Source: Cricetomys ansorgei (lineage: Eukaryota > Chordata > Mammalia > Rodentia > Nesomyidae). Taken from it: a stretch of DNA of 64,000 nt. Where the stretch lies: NCBI GenBank assembly GCA_026225945.1, contig JAMJFZ010000674.1, positions 338,501-402,500 on the forward strand. The letters are read 5' to 3'. This document shows, piece by piece, positions 13,513-26,807 of this stretch; positions within the stretch are counted from its first letter, which is position 1; every line of letters begins with the position of its first letter. A program made the translations under genes and the position numbers. Below the pieces are notes generated by a model, which saw only the letters and a program-made list of their open reading frames with translations, was not told where the DNA came from and searched no databases.

Positions 13513-14013
13513 TTTATTTTTTATTATTTTTCACATTTACAAAACTGACAATAGAACTTAGAATTCTGACAAAAGTAGAAAAAGTTTTATTTTACATTAC
13601 AGTATAAATTTCTATAAATGGGAAAGGGTAAAAGTTTACTATTTTAATAACCACACAGTTAAAGTCACATGAGTTGACTTTTGTGGCTAAAACTTTAGGA
13701 CTATAGTAAATCACACATGGTTTCTCTAATGTTGAAAAACTGCATTTCTAAATATTGCTGCCTTCCTAAAATAATCCCACTTAAGCCAGCTTTCCTCTTG
13801 TACATCTTCTTGTCTTTTATGCAAATAGTGTTAAAGAGCTTTTCATTAAATTGCTTAGTATTGACAGATTACTGACATCAAAATCTACCTAAGAAAGTAC
13901 TTTAACAATAACAGTCAAAAGCTCAACATTGTAGAATATTTTTATGCTCGAAAGTATGGTTCAGTGGAAATTAGCAGCAAATAAACACTTGACAGGGAAA
14001 GATGGTTCCATCT
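13513..14013 (-). other. Probable 3' untranslated region with polyadenylation signals
   Basis: Non-repetitive sequence follows the stop codon. On the minus strand AATAAA occurs at 13591-13586 and again at 13518-13513, giving a 3' UTR of about 420-500 nt. Beyond it comes an (AAAT)n-like run at about 13455-13505. The transcript end itself cannot be seen. Confidence 0.5.
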
Positions 14014-14088
14014 TCAGCGCTGATTTTCCATTCTGATTCGTCTCAAATTCCTTATTAGGGTGAATCTAGTGTGGAGTGACAGATTAGT
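14014..14088 (-). CDS. Exon 8: terminal coding exon with stop
   Basis: The acceptor is excellent (TTTTTTCTTTCTTTCACAG|ACT at 14089). In phase 0 it reads TNLSLHTRFTLIRNLRRIRM, then ENQR and TGA at 14016-14014. The basic end RNLRRIR could act as a nuclear localisation signal (inference). The quality of the acceptor and the phase agreement with exon 7 support the call. Confidence 0.78.
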   Translation of the reverse strand, partial: TNLSLHTRFTLIRNLRRIRMENQR

Positions 14089-15544
14089 CTGTGAAAGAAA
14101 GAAAAAACTTTACATTTGGGAACATAACAGTTTTACAAAATACTCTTGAAATTTGTTTATTAAAAATAGATCAGGCCGCCAAGTGTGACAGTAAACACCT
14201 GTAATTACAGCACTTGGGTGCTAGAGCCAGAAGGGCCAAGAATTCAAGGTCATCCTCAGCTACAGTTAGAAGTCAGCCTACCTGTGTCCCTTACTCAAAA
14301 ATCTAAAAAAAGAAAAAAAGAAAGAAATACATCAAACTAGGCAGCCAGGCCTGTTGGTACATGCCTGTAACTCTAGCCACATGGAAAGTGAGGGCAGGAG
14401 TATTGGAAGTTTGAAGTCTGTTTGGGCTACAAAGAGAGTTCAAGGACAGTTTTGGCAATTTAGTGAGACTCTGTCTAAAAGTAAAGAACAGTGTCAGGCA
14501 CAGTGACACATGATTTTAATCTCAGCACTCAGGAAAGCAGAGGTAGGCAGATTCCTATGTGTTTGGAGGCCAGCCAAGTCTACATAGTGAGTTTCAGGCT
14601 AGTGTGGGTTACATAGTAAGATGCTGTCTCAAGAGAAGAGAGAGAGAGGGAGGGGAGAGGGTGGGAGGGAGAGACACAAAAGGGTATATAGCTCAGTCAC
14701 AGAGCATTTGTCTCATATGTGTGAAACCCTGGTATCTCAATTCTCTGTACCAAAAAAAAAAAAAAAAAAAAAAGACAAAGGACAAAGATGCAGACTGGGG
14801 ATGGTGTGAGACTATTCTGAGAGCAGGCTGAAGTCTGTCTATGTTTGAAAAAAGTACATGGGCTCAACTTGAGACTCTGGAATCATGGGTAGTTTGCCTG
14901 ATCCTTGGAATATCTCTGAGGTCACTGCTTAGTTCGTTTTGTTTGTTTGTTTGTTTTCATGACAAGATTTCTCTGTTGTAACTTTGGCTGTCCTGGAACT
15001 CACTCTGTAGACCAGGTTGGTCTTGAACTCACAGAGATCTACCTACCTCTGCCTGCTGTGTGCTGGGATTAAAGGTGCAGGCTGGGATTAAAAGTATGCA
15101 GAACTTCTGCCTGCCTGGCTAGTTAGTAAATGCAAACAACAGAATCAAAGAGCTTCAGTGGAAGAATATGGAAGAATATACTTCCAAAAAGACCAAGTAG
15201 TGGTATGGTTTCACGGTGGAATGAAGGGCAGACTTACTTCTATATGCTGGCATTTAAATGCCTACACTATAATCAGGGGTTTGATAATATATTATGTGAG
15301 AGGGACAAGTGACTTCCTATTGGTCTTACTGGTCTACAGCTGACTGGAGAACTTGAAAGACTGCCTAAGTCAGACTTAATTCCCAGTTTTATCTAATATA
15401 CATGGCTACAACACCCCCCCCCAAGTTTCTTTCTTCATCTTTTCAGATATACCCATTTCAACATCATCTCAAAACCTAAGTAAGAAACAGGGTTAATATT
15501 ATTCTGGAATATAGGTAGTTTGTATATTTTCTGTTTTCCACTTA

Positions 15545-15603
<59 letters not shown>

Positions 15604-18600
15604 CTTTTATTTCTTTTTCTGTAGTTCAGGGTGTCCTTGATCTCATGATTCCCTCAACTAACCTGCCTTATTTATTATTTATATAATTCTATGTATAATA
15701 TAATTAGAACATGAATGGAATAGTGTACTTTGATTATTTTAGCTCATTGCTAAGTGAAGAATGGCAGAAATTCTTTTAGTTTCACTCCCTTATAAAACTC
15801 TTTTGACATATATTAGTTTGCTTTTTTGTTTTAATACATGGTCTGGTAAACATTCCTGTTTCCTTTGTGAGAATCATATTGAGCCTTAATTGAGCTACAG
15901 ATGTTAGAGTATAGAAGCATTGGCTAAATTCATGTTCCCACTGGAGTTCATTTGAAAAATCATTGGTCTGGAGTGATGGTTCAGCAGTTAGGACCAGAAG
16001 TACATTTCACAGTCCCCACATTAGATGGCTTACAATTGCCTGTAGCTATAGCTCCGGAGGATCAAGCACATTCTTCTGCATCCCCCCCCATATACACAGA
16101 GTGAGAAGGAGAGACAGAGAGAGAAAGGAAAGGGGAATGGAAGGAGGGAAGGGAGGAGAGGGTGCGAGGGAAGAAGACAGAGATGGAAACAGACAGACAG
16201 ACATAAACACACCTAAAAAATAAAGAATCGAGGTTGTCTTATTTTCCAAACTCTTCTGTCTTTCACAAAGGCAGAGGACAGGAAATGATTTCTCATGGAT
16301 TATGGGGATCACATTTTTTGTATATGTAAAAGATAACCTTATTTATTTCAAGTTGCCCTAAAATAAACATGGCTTCCTTAACATCTAGTAAGAAAGTGAT
16401 TGTGCAATTCCATCTTAAGTACCTGATTAGTCCGTGCCCCGACATTGAAGTTCAGTCTCACTCCTTTTGGAAAACGTGTGATAGTCTTGGTTGTGGTGTA
16501 TCTTTCATTCAAGAATTCTGCTTCAACTCCATGTCTCCATAAACTGTCAATTAAAGCATAATAATAGTAGAAATAGTGGCCACTAATCAAATGAACAACT
16601 TTTGGGCATTCAACTCAGTGTCTGTAGGTCTCATCTCTAGAGGTATAACAGAAGAGGGTACATCCAAGCATCCTCTATGCTCATTTTAGAACCCATATTC
16701 TGAATCAGGGAGTACTTCCGCAGAATGTGTTAATGTGGCTTTTCTTTGCTGCTGACAGAACTCAGCACTTTGACGTGCTAAGTATGTGCTTTACCACTGT
16801 TCTATACTCCTAACCCTAGGTATTATTATTATTATTAATTTATTTCACATCTTTAGATTAGTTTTCACCCGTTAGATATAAATCCAGTTTTACTCTTTAG
16901 TAAGCATAGTATATTTTAGAACAAAAGTAATGACAATTTCCATAGGGAGAAAAAGGATTTGTGATTGCCTTGAGCTAGAATGAAGAGAACCTGGGGAAGG
17001 AATGGTCACTTTGGGGTAGGGATGATGAAAATGTTTTAAAGTTAGATTGTGATGAAGACTGCACTTCTCTTCATCTACCAAAAGCCATCGAATGCTGTAG
17101 TTTAAATATATAGCTTAAAATTTAAGCCCTGTCTCCCCAATCCACAAGAACTACTGAGAGCACCCAGTGCCATCACAACCCAAACCAACTGAAGAACCAG
17201 CACAGGCAACACCAAACAGCCAGAAGAACAGCACAGGCCACAACAGTCAGCCAGAAGAACAGTCTCCATGTCCCAGCCTCCATCTCAGACAGAGACTTCA
17301 TCCTGGACCAGAGGCCAAATTGGTCATCAGAGCTCCAGCATTCAATTTGGGCAGAGACCCCCTGCTTGACAAGAGGCCACAAAGAACAGAAGACCAGAGA
17401 AGAAAACAAAACAAACAAACACACAAAAACAAGGAAAAAAACATTCATCCCAATAGACAAACTCAGGAATTCAGCACCTAAGCCTATAATCACTACAAAC
17501 CCAGATGCCTAAATGCTGGCAGAAGAACAATGTCAACAACAGCTCACCATCAGAGCATAACTATCCTCCTACAAGAAGGCCCTGAACACTCTGACACAGC
17601 TGAAGCATAAGGAAGAAAACTCATTAAAAACAACTTTATGAAGATAATGGAGGTCCTTAAATAGGAAACTGATGAAAAGACAAACAATTGGATGGAACTG
17701 AGTAAAGTCATTAAATAAACCCAGGAAAACACAAACAATTTAGAAAAAATATGTATAATTCCCTTAAGGAAGTAAATGAAAGACAAACAAACTGAAACAA
17801 ACAAACAAATGAAATTGGCCATACCTAATATGGAAATAGAAGTCATAAAACACAAACTGAGGTAATTCTGGAAATAAAAAAATCTAGAAAAGTGATCAGG
17901 AACTACAGCAGCAAGCTACAGCCAACAGAATACAAGAGATGTAAGAGAGAATCTCAGGAGTTGAAGATACTATAGATGAAATAGGAATGGGGTAAAGGAA
18001 AATATTAAATCCAAAACCAAAAAAAATCCTGACACAAAACATCCAGGAAATTAGGGACACTATGAAAAAGACCAAACTTATAAATAATAGGAATAGAGGA
18101 AGGAGAAACATCCCAGCTCAAAGGCCCAAAAAATATTTTCAGCAAACTCACAGAAGAAAAGTTTCCAAATCTAATGAAGGAGATTCCTATCGAGGTACAA
18201 GAAGCATACAGAGCATCAAATAGACTAGATAAGAAAAGAAATTCTCCTTGCCACATAATAATCAAAAATACTAAACATACAGAACAAAGAAAGAATACTA
18301 AAAGCTGCAAGAGAAAAAGAGCAAGTAACATATAACGGCAAATCAATTAGAATTTCACCCGACTTATCCATGGAGGACTAAAAGCCAGAAGGGCCTGGGC
18401 AGATGTGTTGCAGACACTAAGTGAAAACAGATCTCAACCCAGACTACTAGATTCAGTGAAACTTTCAATTACTATAGATAGAGACAACAAAACATTCCAT
18501 GACAAATTCAAATTCAAACAATATATATCTACACATCCAACCCTACAGAGGGTACTAGAACGAAACTCCAAGCTGAGGAGGTTAACTGCACTCATGGAAA

Positions 18601-18642
18601 CAGAAAATAAATGATCTCTCACCATCGACCCCAAGAGAAAGG

Positions 18643-18700
<58 letters not shown>

Positions 18701-21700
18701 TCCCCAGACCACCTAACAACAACTGCAAAATAACAAGACCTAAAAGCTGGTATAGCCATTCTAATATCTAACAAAAACAGTAGCTTGCTACTATTTCTAC
18801 TGAAACAGTATATTGAAATTCATTTAGCTTGGCTAGTACATACTGCTACTACACAGAAGAGTTTTCTATCTTAAAATTGAAATGAGGAAAAAATCTAATA
18901 GCATTGATTTCTCCAGTGACAATTCCTATAGAGACAGCCAGTCTTGATGCAAAATTATGATATTTAAGATATCATCAGAATATGATATATGGAAGTTTCA
19001 GAAGTAAAAATAAAACCAAGCCAGGCAGTTATATTTAAGACTTTTCTGATTTCTGAGTAGGATTATTTACACAAATCACTGAGCAATTTTCAAAGTCATA
19101 TTATAAGGCTCTGTGCTGGATGTTATATTCAATACAGTTTTTATGGTTTTTTTTCTAAGAATAGTACAAAGTCTGTCTCAAGTTACCTGTCAGAACTGTC
19201 ATCACTTTCATCAGAGCTGCTGTTGCCTTCTTGCATTACCTAAATGGAAGACAGTTGAAACAAATTATTGAAATGACATCCTAACTCAGCTCAAGGTTTT
19301 TTTTAATCTAAATTGTAACTCTTTGCATTTTAAATGACAATATTTTCTTTGCTTGATTCTTAATATTGTTATCTATATCCTTGGCCATTTTGTAAAGCTT
19401 CCCCATTTTGGTTAACCATGACAATTTCCAAACTAAAATGATTTAATTTCAAGAACTAAAGTAAATTGCATTTCTGCAGGCTTGCCTACCCCACGCTGTC
19501 TATCCCTCAGTAACACTGATTTCCTGATACTCTTTAACTGAACACTAACTGGTTGCTCTTAACAATGGCCAACATCAGACTACAAAACGAAGATTTTCCA
19601 TCCCCCTCTTCCTTTCCCACCCTATAACTACTCTTGTGTCTAAGAGGACCACAGGCTCTCTAGTTTCTTGAACTAGAAATTGTCCTACTATACATCTTTT
19701 CCCAAATAAAGCATATGCTGTCTCACTGAGTCTTTTGTCTCTCAGTCTTACTGACCTTACAAGTGTAGCCTTCAATTTCTGATATCATACACAGATGCAA
19801 GAATGTCAAAGGCAGTGTGCCCTTAGAGATAAATCAGTCTAAGAGCTTCTAAGTCCTATGTCAGAAAAATGCAGTTCAGAAGAATCAAGCGATTTCCCTA
19901 AGGCCTTGTAGTAGTGACTCAGAGGAAGCCTCTTAGATCTTGATGTAGCCCATGTTCAAACATTACTTGTCTGGAGCTAGGATTATACAGGTTACAGGGT
20001 TACAGAGAAAATCCACAAAGAATAGTCTCAAAATCTGTATATTGAGGCCAGGCAGTGGTGGCGTACACCTTTAATCCCACCGTTTGGGAGGCAGAGGCAG
20101 GCAGATTACTGTGAGTTCAAGGCCAGTCTGGTCTACAGAGTGAGTTCCAAGACAGCCAGAGTTAAAACAGAGAAACCCTGTCTCAAAAAAAAAAAAAAAA
20201 AAAAAAAAACAACAAACAAAAAAAAAACCCCAACATATATGTATTTAACAAACTGGAGACATTGATGGTCTTTGTAACAGCTAAGTAAGGTGAAAAACTG
20301 CATTATCCCAGTCATTTAACTTTATTACATGTCATTTCTATAGCAATAGGGAGTTTCCATATTTCTGATAAAATTAGACACTTTAAAACAATCAACCGAA
20401 TCTCCTGTTCTTCTAATTACTTTGTAAGTGAAAATGGGTTACATTTATGTGTAGTTAGCTAACCAGAATAAAGCTCAAGAGGGAAACATTCAAACAATTA
20501 GACTACAAGACTGCAAACAATTTTTATAAGCATATATAACATGATATATGGCTTCCTTGTAAATTAATATTTCTAACTCATGATCATTTATGCAAATAAA
20601 TGCCCAAATTTCAAAGTAAAAGATACACAAAAGGAAAAACCAGTTAAATGAAAATGACACATAAAAGCCACAGAGTTTTGAGGTAGAGTAGAAAGTATTG
20701 CACTTACCCCTCCATTACGACTTATTAATTCATTTCTTCGCTGTTCCTGTGCCCATAAATATTCAGCCATTTCTCTTACTATTGGAGAGCTGGTTTTAGT
20801 CAGAAAGGATGAAAATTCAGAAAAATAATGTGTTACTAAAATATCAACAGATTATTTAATATTTGTGAATATTTATTTAATTTTATATATGTAAACATCT
20901 CTGTGAGAGTAAGCATTTGTGTTGATGCATGTGCCTGTATACACACACATACCAGAAGAGGGCACCAAGTGTTCTCCACTATCAATTTTCAACTATTGCT
21001 TTGAGGCAGGTTTCTCCCGATATTGCGGTTTGCATTTTCTTGGCTCGTCTGGAAGCCAGCAAGCTCCAGTGACTGTCTTGTTTCTCTCTAATTTAGCAAC
21101 TGGGATACAGGTTTGTGTAAGACACCTGGTTTGTTGTGTGGGTGCTGGGATCTGAACTCTAGTCTTCATGCTATTGCATCTATTTGCTAAGCTATCTCTT
21201 TAGCCCCCATTTAACATTTTAAGGAGATCACTACAAATTAATTCATTTTACATGAAATGTGAAGTAGTAGTCAGTTATTAGCTGTGTCCCTATATACATG
21301 AGATTTGCAAGTAAAAGGATAGAACTAGGAAATATGCCAAGTGAGGTAACCCAGACCTAGAAAGACAAATGCTGCATGTTCTCTCTTCTTTGTGGATCCT
21401 CTGAATGCTTAGATGTAAGAAGATAAGCAGGAGTAACCACGGAAACCAGGATAGTGCAAAGGGGACCATGGAGGGAGAAGAAGGAGCACTTGAAATGAGT
21501 AGCATACCATACAGATGCTATGAAAGGGCAAATGAGAAAACAGGGTGGAAATTTAACTGAAAAGGGAAGAGGAAATACAGCAGGAGAACAAGGAAGGAAC
21601 AACAAATAACACTAAGAATATTTAACAAAGCCATAGGAAAACACAGTAATTTTGTTTACTTAAAATATATATACTGTGTGTCTTTCTGTGTGTGTTTAAA

Positions 21701-24700
21701 CATATGTATGTAGTTTTACTGACAATATGCCATTTTATATGCCAATGCTCCCGACAAGGATCATAGGCTACCTAACAAAAACCCTGTGCTAGGCATGGGA
21801 AACCTGAATTGTTTGTCATAGGAGGAGAAGAGACTCCCAAAACAATATAGGCTATTGCTATTTTCCTTGTGTGCCTTGCAGAACTTGAAGGTAAGACCCT
21901 ATTGCTGAAGATAGCACACACTTTAGACAGCGGACTTGGAGGAACTGAGCTGCTCAACAATACACTGGATGGGCTGAGGTTGTGGCTCAGTGGTAAATCA
22001 CTTACCTAACATGCATAAGGCCCTGGGCATGATTTCTAACAACAGCAACAACAACAACACACACAAACAGATGAATCTATCATTCATCTGCTAGAGACTT
22101 TTAGGACTCCTTAGGAAGGAGGTAAAAGAAGAAAAACAAGTCCATTACTATTAGTTATATCATATCAATTCAGCATAATTTGTTGACATATTACCTTGTC
22201 GACCAGGTAGAAGATACAAAGGAATGAGATACTAAGTGAACATACTCTGGCCATTGTGCAGGCCTAGTAGGAAAGGTCAGAAACTGGGGAACTACCTTAA
22301 GTAACTGCATCTGCATGTGAGTTGATACCATAAGTCACATAATTGTTCCAATGTATGTCTTAATTAGGAAAATACATATTTAGTTATTAAGATACAGAAA
22401 AAGAAAGCATGCTGATACCTTTCTATATCATTAAAAACATTGTACTAACATAAATAAAGTATCAATTTTTGTTTTTACCTGTCCATTTCATATTCAGATT
22501 CCGGTGATGTTTGGATTCTTCCTCTTTGGTCACGATGTCTTTCATTGGGACTGTGAGATCTCCATGACTGGTTGTTATGAGCTCTCCCTGCTCTCCCTCC
22601 TCTCCCTCCTCTCCCTGCTCTCCCTCCCCTCTCTCCCCTCCCTCCTCTCCCTCCTCTCCCTGCTCTCCCTGCATGGCCATGATAAACTCTCCCTGAGTGA
22701 TCATGATGAGCTCTCCCCGCATGGTTGTGATGGTCTAGCTCTGGGTGGTTGAGAGGAACTCTCCTTCCAGGGTCATGATGAGATGGCCCTGCATGGCCAA
22801 TGTGAGCTCTCTCTGCGTGGCCATGATGATTTATCTCTGAGTGGCTAGGATGAAATCTACCAGGGTCCTCATGATGAAACCTATCCAAATGGTCATAATG
22901 TGGTCTTCCTGCATGATCATGATGAGATCTATCAGAGTGGCTATCAGATCTATCTGAGTAGACAAGAGCTCTCCTGGAGCGGCTATAGGCGCTCCTGGGA
23001 TGGCGGCTAGGAAATCTCCCAAAATGGGGGCTTTGAGATCTCCTGAAATGGGGGCTTTGAGATCCCCTGAAATGGGGGCTTTGAGATCTCCTGAAATGGG
23101 GGCTTTGAGATCCCCTGAAGTGGGGGCTTTGAGATCCCCTGAAGTGGGGGCTTTGAGATCCCCTGAAATGGGGGCTTAGAGATCTCCTGAAATGGGGGCT
23201 TTGAGATCCCCTGAAATGAGGGCTTTGAGATCCCCTGAAATTGGGGCTTTGAGATCCCCTGAAATTGGGGCTTAGAGATCTCCTGAGATTGGGGCTTTGA
23301 GATCCCCTGGAATTGGGGCTTTGAGATCCCCTGGAATTGGGGCTTTGAGATCCTCTGAAATTGGGGCTTTGAGATCCTCTGAAATTGGGGCTTTGAGATC
23401 CCCTGAAACTGGGGCTTTGAGATCCCCTGAAACTGGGGCTTTGAGATCCCCTGAAATTGGGGCTTTGAGATCCCCTGAAATTGGGGCTTTGAGATCCCCT
23501 GAAATTGGGGCTTTGAGATCTCCTGAAATGGGGGCTTAGAGATCTCCTGAAATGGGGGCTTAGAGATCTCCTGAAATGGGGGCTTTGAGATCTCCTGAAA
23601 TTGGGGCTTAGAGATCCCCTGAAACGGGGGATTTGAGATCCCCTGAAATTGGGGCTTAGAGATCTCCTGAAATGGGGGCTTAGAGATCCCCTGAAATGGG
23701 GGCTTTGAGTTCTCCTGAAATGGGGGCTTTGAGATCCCCTGAAATGGGGGCTTTGAGTTCTCCTGAAATGGGGGCTTTGAGATCCCCTGAAATGGGGGCT
23801 TTGAGGTCTCCTGAAATGGGGGCTTTGAGATCCCCTGAAATGGGGGCTTTGAGGTCTCCTGAAATGGGGGCTTTGAGATCTGCTAATATGGTGGTCATGA
23901 GATCTAGAGTGGCCATGAAATATCCTGAAGGGAACTTGGTTTCCTTCTAGTTGTGGCTGTCTCTCTTCTGATTGGTTTCTATTCCACCTTGATTGATCTT
24001 CATTGTTGTCATATCTCATCTGGAAAGGATCCTAATTATACAATACATGAGACAGACAGTCCATGATTTGATTAAGTCATAAGGATATTTTTCAAAACAT
24101 GTCTTTCTTCCATTCTTCACTCCCATTGTCCCCTCACTTTTTAAGACAGGGTCTCACTTTATAGTGTAGGTTAATCCAAAACTGTGCTACCATACCCAGC
24201 TTTTCTCTTTCTCCCTCCCTCCCCCTACCTCTCTTTCTTGGTGTTTTTGAGACAGAGTTTTTATGTTGTAACTCTGGCTGTCCTGGAACTTATTTTGTAG
24301 ACCAGGCTGACCTTGAACTCACAGAGAACTGCCTGCCTCTGCCTCCCAAACGGTGGGATTAAAGGTGTGTGCCACCACTGCCTGGCATCACACCAAGCTT
24401 CTGAAGACCATTTTTATCAGTGATTTTCTCCTATAATTCTACTATGACTACTTTTATAAATACGAGTTTATAGAACTAACTTACAGACCTAAGTCGAATG
24501 TACCATGTCACTTGCTCAAAGATGATTATATACATGTAACATAAAAAAGATTGGAAAATTATTTGTCTTGTAAATTTTACTAAAGAGATCATCAGACTGT
24601 GTGACTTCATAAGTGGGGATAGAGAGGGGTTTTTGGTGGGGGAGCAGGATCTCATATTGGCCAGAAACTCACTAAGTATCCAAGTGTGACCGTGAACTTT

Positions 24701-26771
24701 TGAAAATCCTGTTTCCACTTGTTAAGTGTTAGGATTAAAGATACATGCCAAAAGATGTGGTACTATGTGGTACTGAGGATTGAACCCAGGGCTTTATGCA
24801 TGCTAGGCAAGTACTCTACCAACTGAGCTACATCCACAGCTCCAAGAGAAACCGGAGTATTTAATAATGTTTTGTAACACAATTCCTTAAGATCAAAGAG
24901 AAGCATTCCACATTATTCTGTTGACTATTTCCCTACTAGGTGGTCATTAAAAACTATCTTTCAACACAAACCAAAGAAAAACAAAGTGAGTGGAAAGTAT
25001 GCTATAAAGGAAGCAAAGGGTTGGCTTGATATGGTTCAAATAAATCAACTAGGATACAGAGGGAGACACTGTCTCCACAATACAAAGCAGAAAAAATGTG
25101 TATAAGAAAGGCAGCTGTGTACTACAGATATAAAAATTAAATCCCATAAATATCAAGCTATTATTATTATTAGAACTGGAAATCAATTTATCAAAACGTG
25201 GTAGCATATACCTGTAATCTAACACTGAGGAGGCTAAACAGGAGGATAGTAAGTTTAAGGCTAGCTTGGACCAAACTAATTGACTGACTGACTGACTGAC
25301 TAACTGAAAGAATTACACATCATTGAAAACTGGATTTATTATATTAGTTGATATCACAATAATGCTTACATTCAATTTTCTTCTACTTCTTTTGCTTTGA
25401 GAGAGGGTCTTTCTATACAGCCCAGGCTGCCTTGGAACTTACAATCCTCTCAGTGCTACCAGAACTTGGATTGCTTGCATAGACCATTACTCCACCTCTT
25501 TTATTCTTTATTTTTCTAGTGATTTCTGCTATGACAGCCCTGAAAGTTTCCAAAGCATATGCACTGGACAGATGCATCTCAATTTCAATATACTCTACAA
25601 TGTTCTCAGTTGATATATCTTAGACTACAGCAAAGAAACTCATGTTTTTCTTTCTAAACTTTAACAATTGCACCCTGAAACCTTGTGCTGGCAGTACAGC
25701 TAAGTCCTTGCCTATCATACACAAAGCTCTGGGCAGAAGCCTCAACACCCCATAAAATCAGGAGTAGTCATACAGTGATGGCATTTCCAGCTGATGGAAA
25801 GGGGAGAATCTGAAGTTAAATATCATCTTCAGCTACATAGGAAGTTCATGGCCAGCCTGGCCTACATAAGAAACCACCTCAAACAAACAATAAAAAGAAA
25901 AATCAAGAGACCCTTTAAGGAGCCCGGAAATTTGCTCAGTGGTAGAACACTTGTTTTGCATGTGTGAGGCCCTGGGTTGAAGTCATCAAAATAAACCAAC
26001 AAAACAAGGAAAGAAAACTTAAAAAAAAAACAGCAACACAAATCTCATTATACAAGTCCCAGACCACTTTCCATCAAATTTTCTCAAGTCTTCCAAACAG
26101 AATGAAATATTGCATGTCCACAATGCAGAACAGAGACTCATCAAGAGTCCAATCAACTTCAATTATTCTTCAAGTACTTAAAAATGTAACCCGTTCCTTG
26201 CCAAAATAATTATAGAATTAGACAATGTTCCCAGAATCAGCAGTGTGTGTGTGAGTGAATGTGCATACTCATGGGCTCAAAGAGGTCAGGGGGTCACCAG
26301 GTGTACTACTCTTAGTTTTCATCTTATTTCCTTGAGATAGGGTCTCCTATGATGTCAGCAGCCAGGCAGCTCCAATGATCCTCTTATTTCCATTCCCACC
26401 CACAGTACTGAGATTAAAGATGCACCCTTGACCATGCTTTGTTTTTTGTGTGGGTTCGTGGGATTTGAGCTCAGGTCCTCGTGCTTCCTTAGCAAGTGCT
26501 CTTACTCAGTGAGCAGTCTCAATGTGCAACCACTGTTTATTACTAAATGCCCACATATCAGCTTAAGAAGAAATAGTTTTTCTTGTAAGCTGTACTACTA
26601 ACACTATTATTAATGTATGAATACCTTTCAAATTGTTGTCCCATGACCCATTAACCTATGCAAGTTTAGAAGTAATGGGTAGTCCAACAGTAGGGTTACT
26701 CTGCCACCCAAGGGTTGCAGAGTATGTTTTCTATCCTATTTAATTTCTATTTTTATTTATTCATTTTTATT

Positions 26772-26807
<36 letters not shown>

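Noticed and set aside
16423..16620. Possible resemblance of exon 7 plus upstream codons (VECPKVVHL...) to the anticodon-binding-like region of NCOA5
   Set aside because: The match is weak and the upstream codons would be intron if the phase-matching acceptor is used; not enough to name a family.
17173..18346. Minus-strand hydrophobic frames over the HAL1-like fragment
   Set aside because: Antisense of an A-rich L1 ORF1-type sequence, which gives Phe/Leu-rich frames.
22462..23022. Other minus-strand frames overlapping exon 4 (86 and 63 codons)
   Set aside because: Shifted frames of the same repeats; the 514-codon frame alone joins the splice phases.
23015..23878. Regular repeats mistaken for a CRISPR array
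   Set aside because: No unique spacers; units are contiguous, coding and in a rodent genome.
23297..23950. Plus-strand frames MGALRSPE-type (80 and 84 codons) opposite the minisatellite
   Set aside because: A 24-nt repeat keeps every stop-free frame open; these are antisense shadows of exon 4 with no start or splice support.
22479..24019. Similarity in style to LUZP4 or periphilin-type low-complexity proteins
   Set aside because: Only composition and rhythm agree; no alignable domain, and the N- and C-terminal exons look different.
24758..24845. tRNA genes suggested by box A/B-like sequence in ID, B2/B3 and B4 elements
   Set aside because: These are tRNA-derived SINEs with A-rich tails and no cloverleaf.
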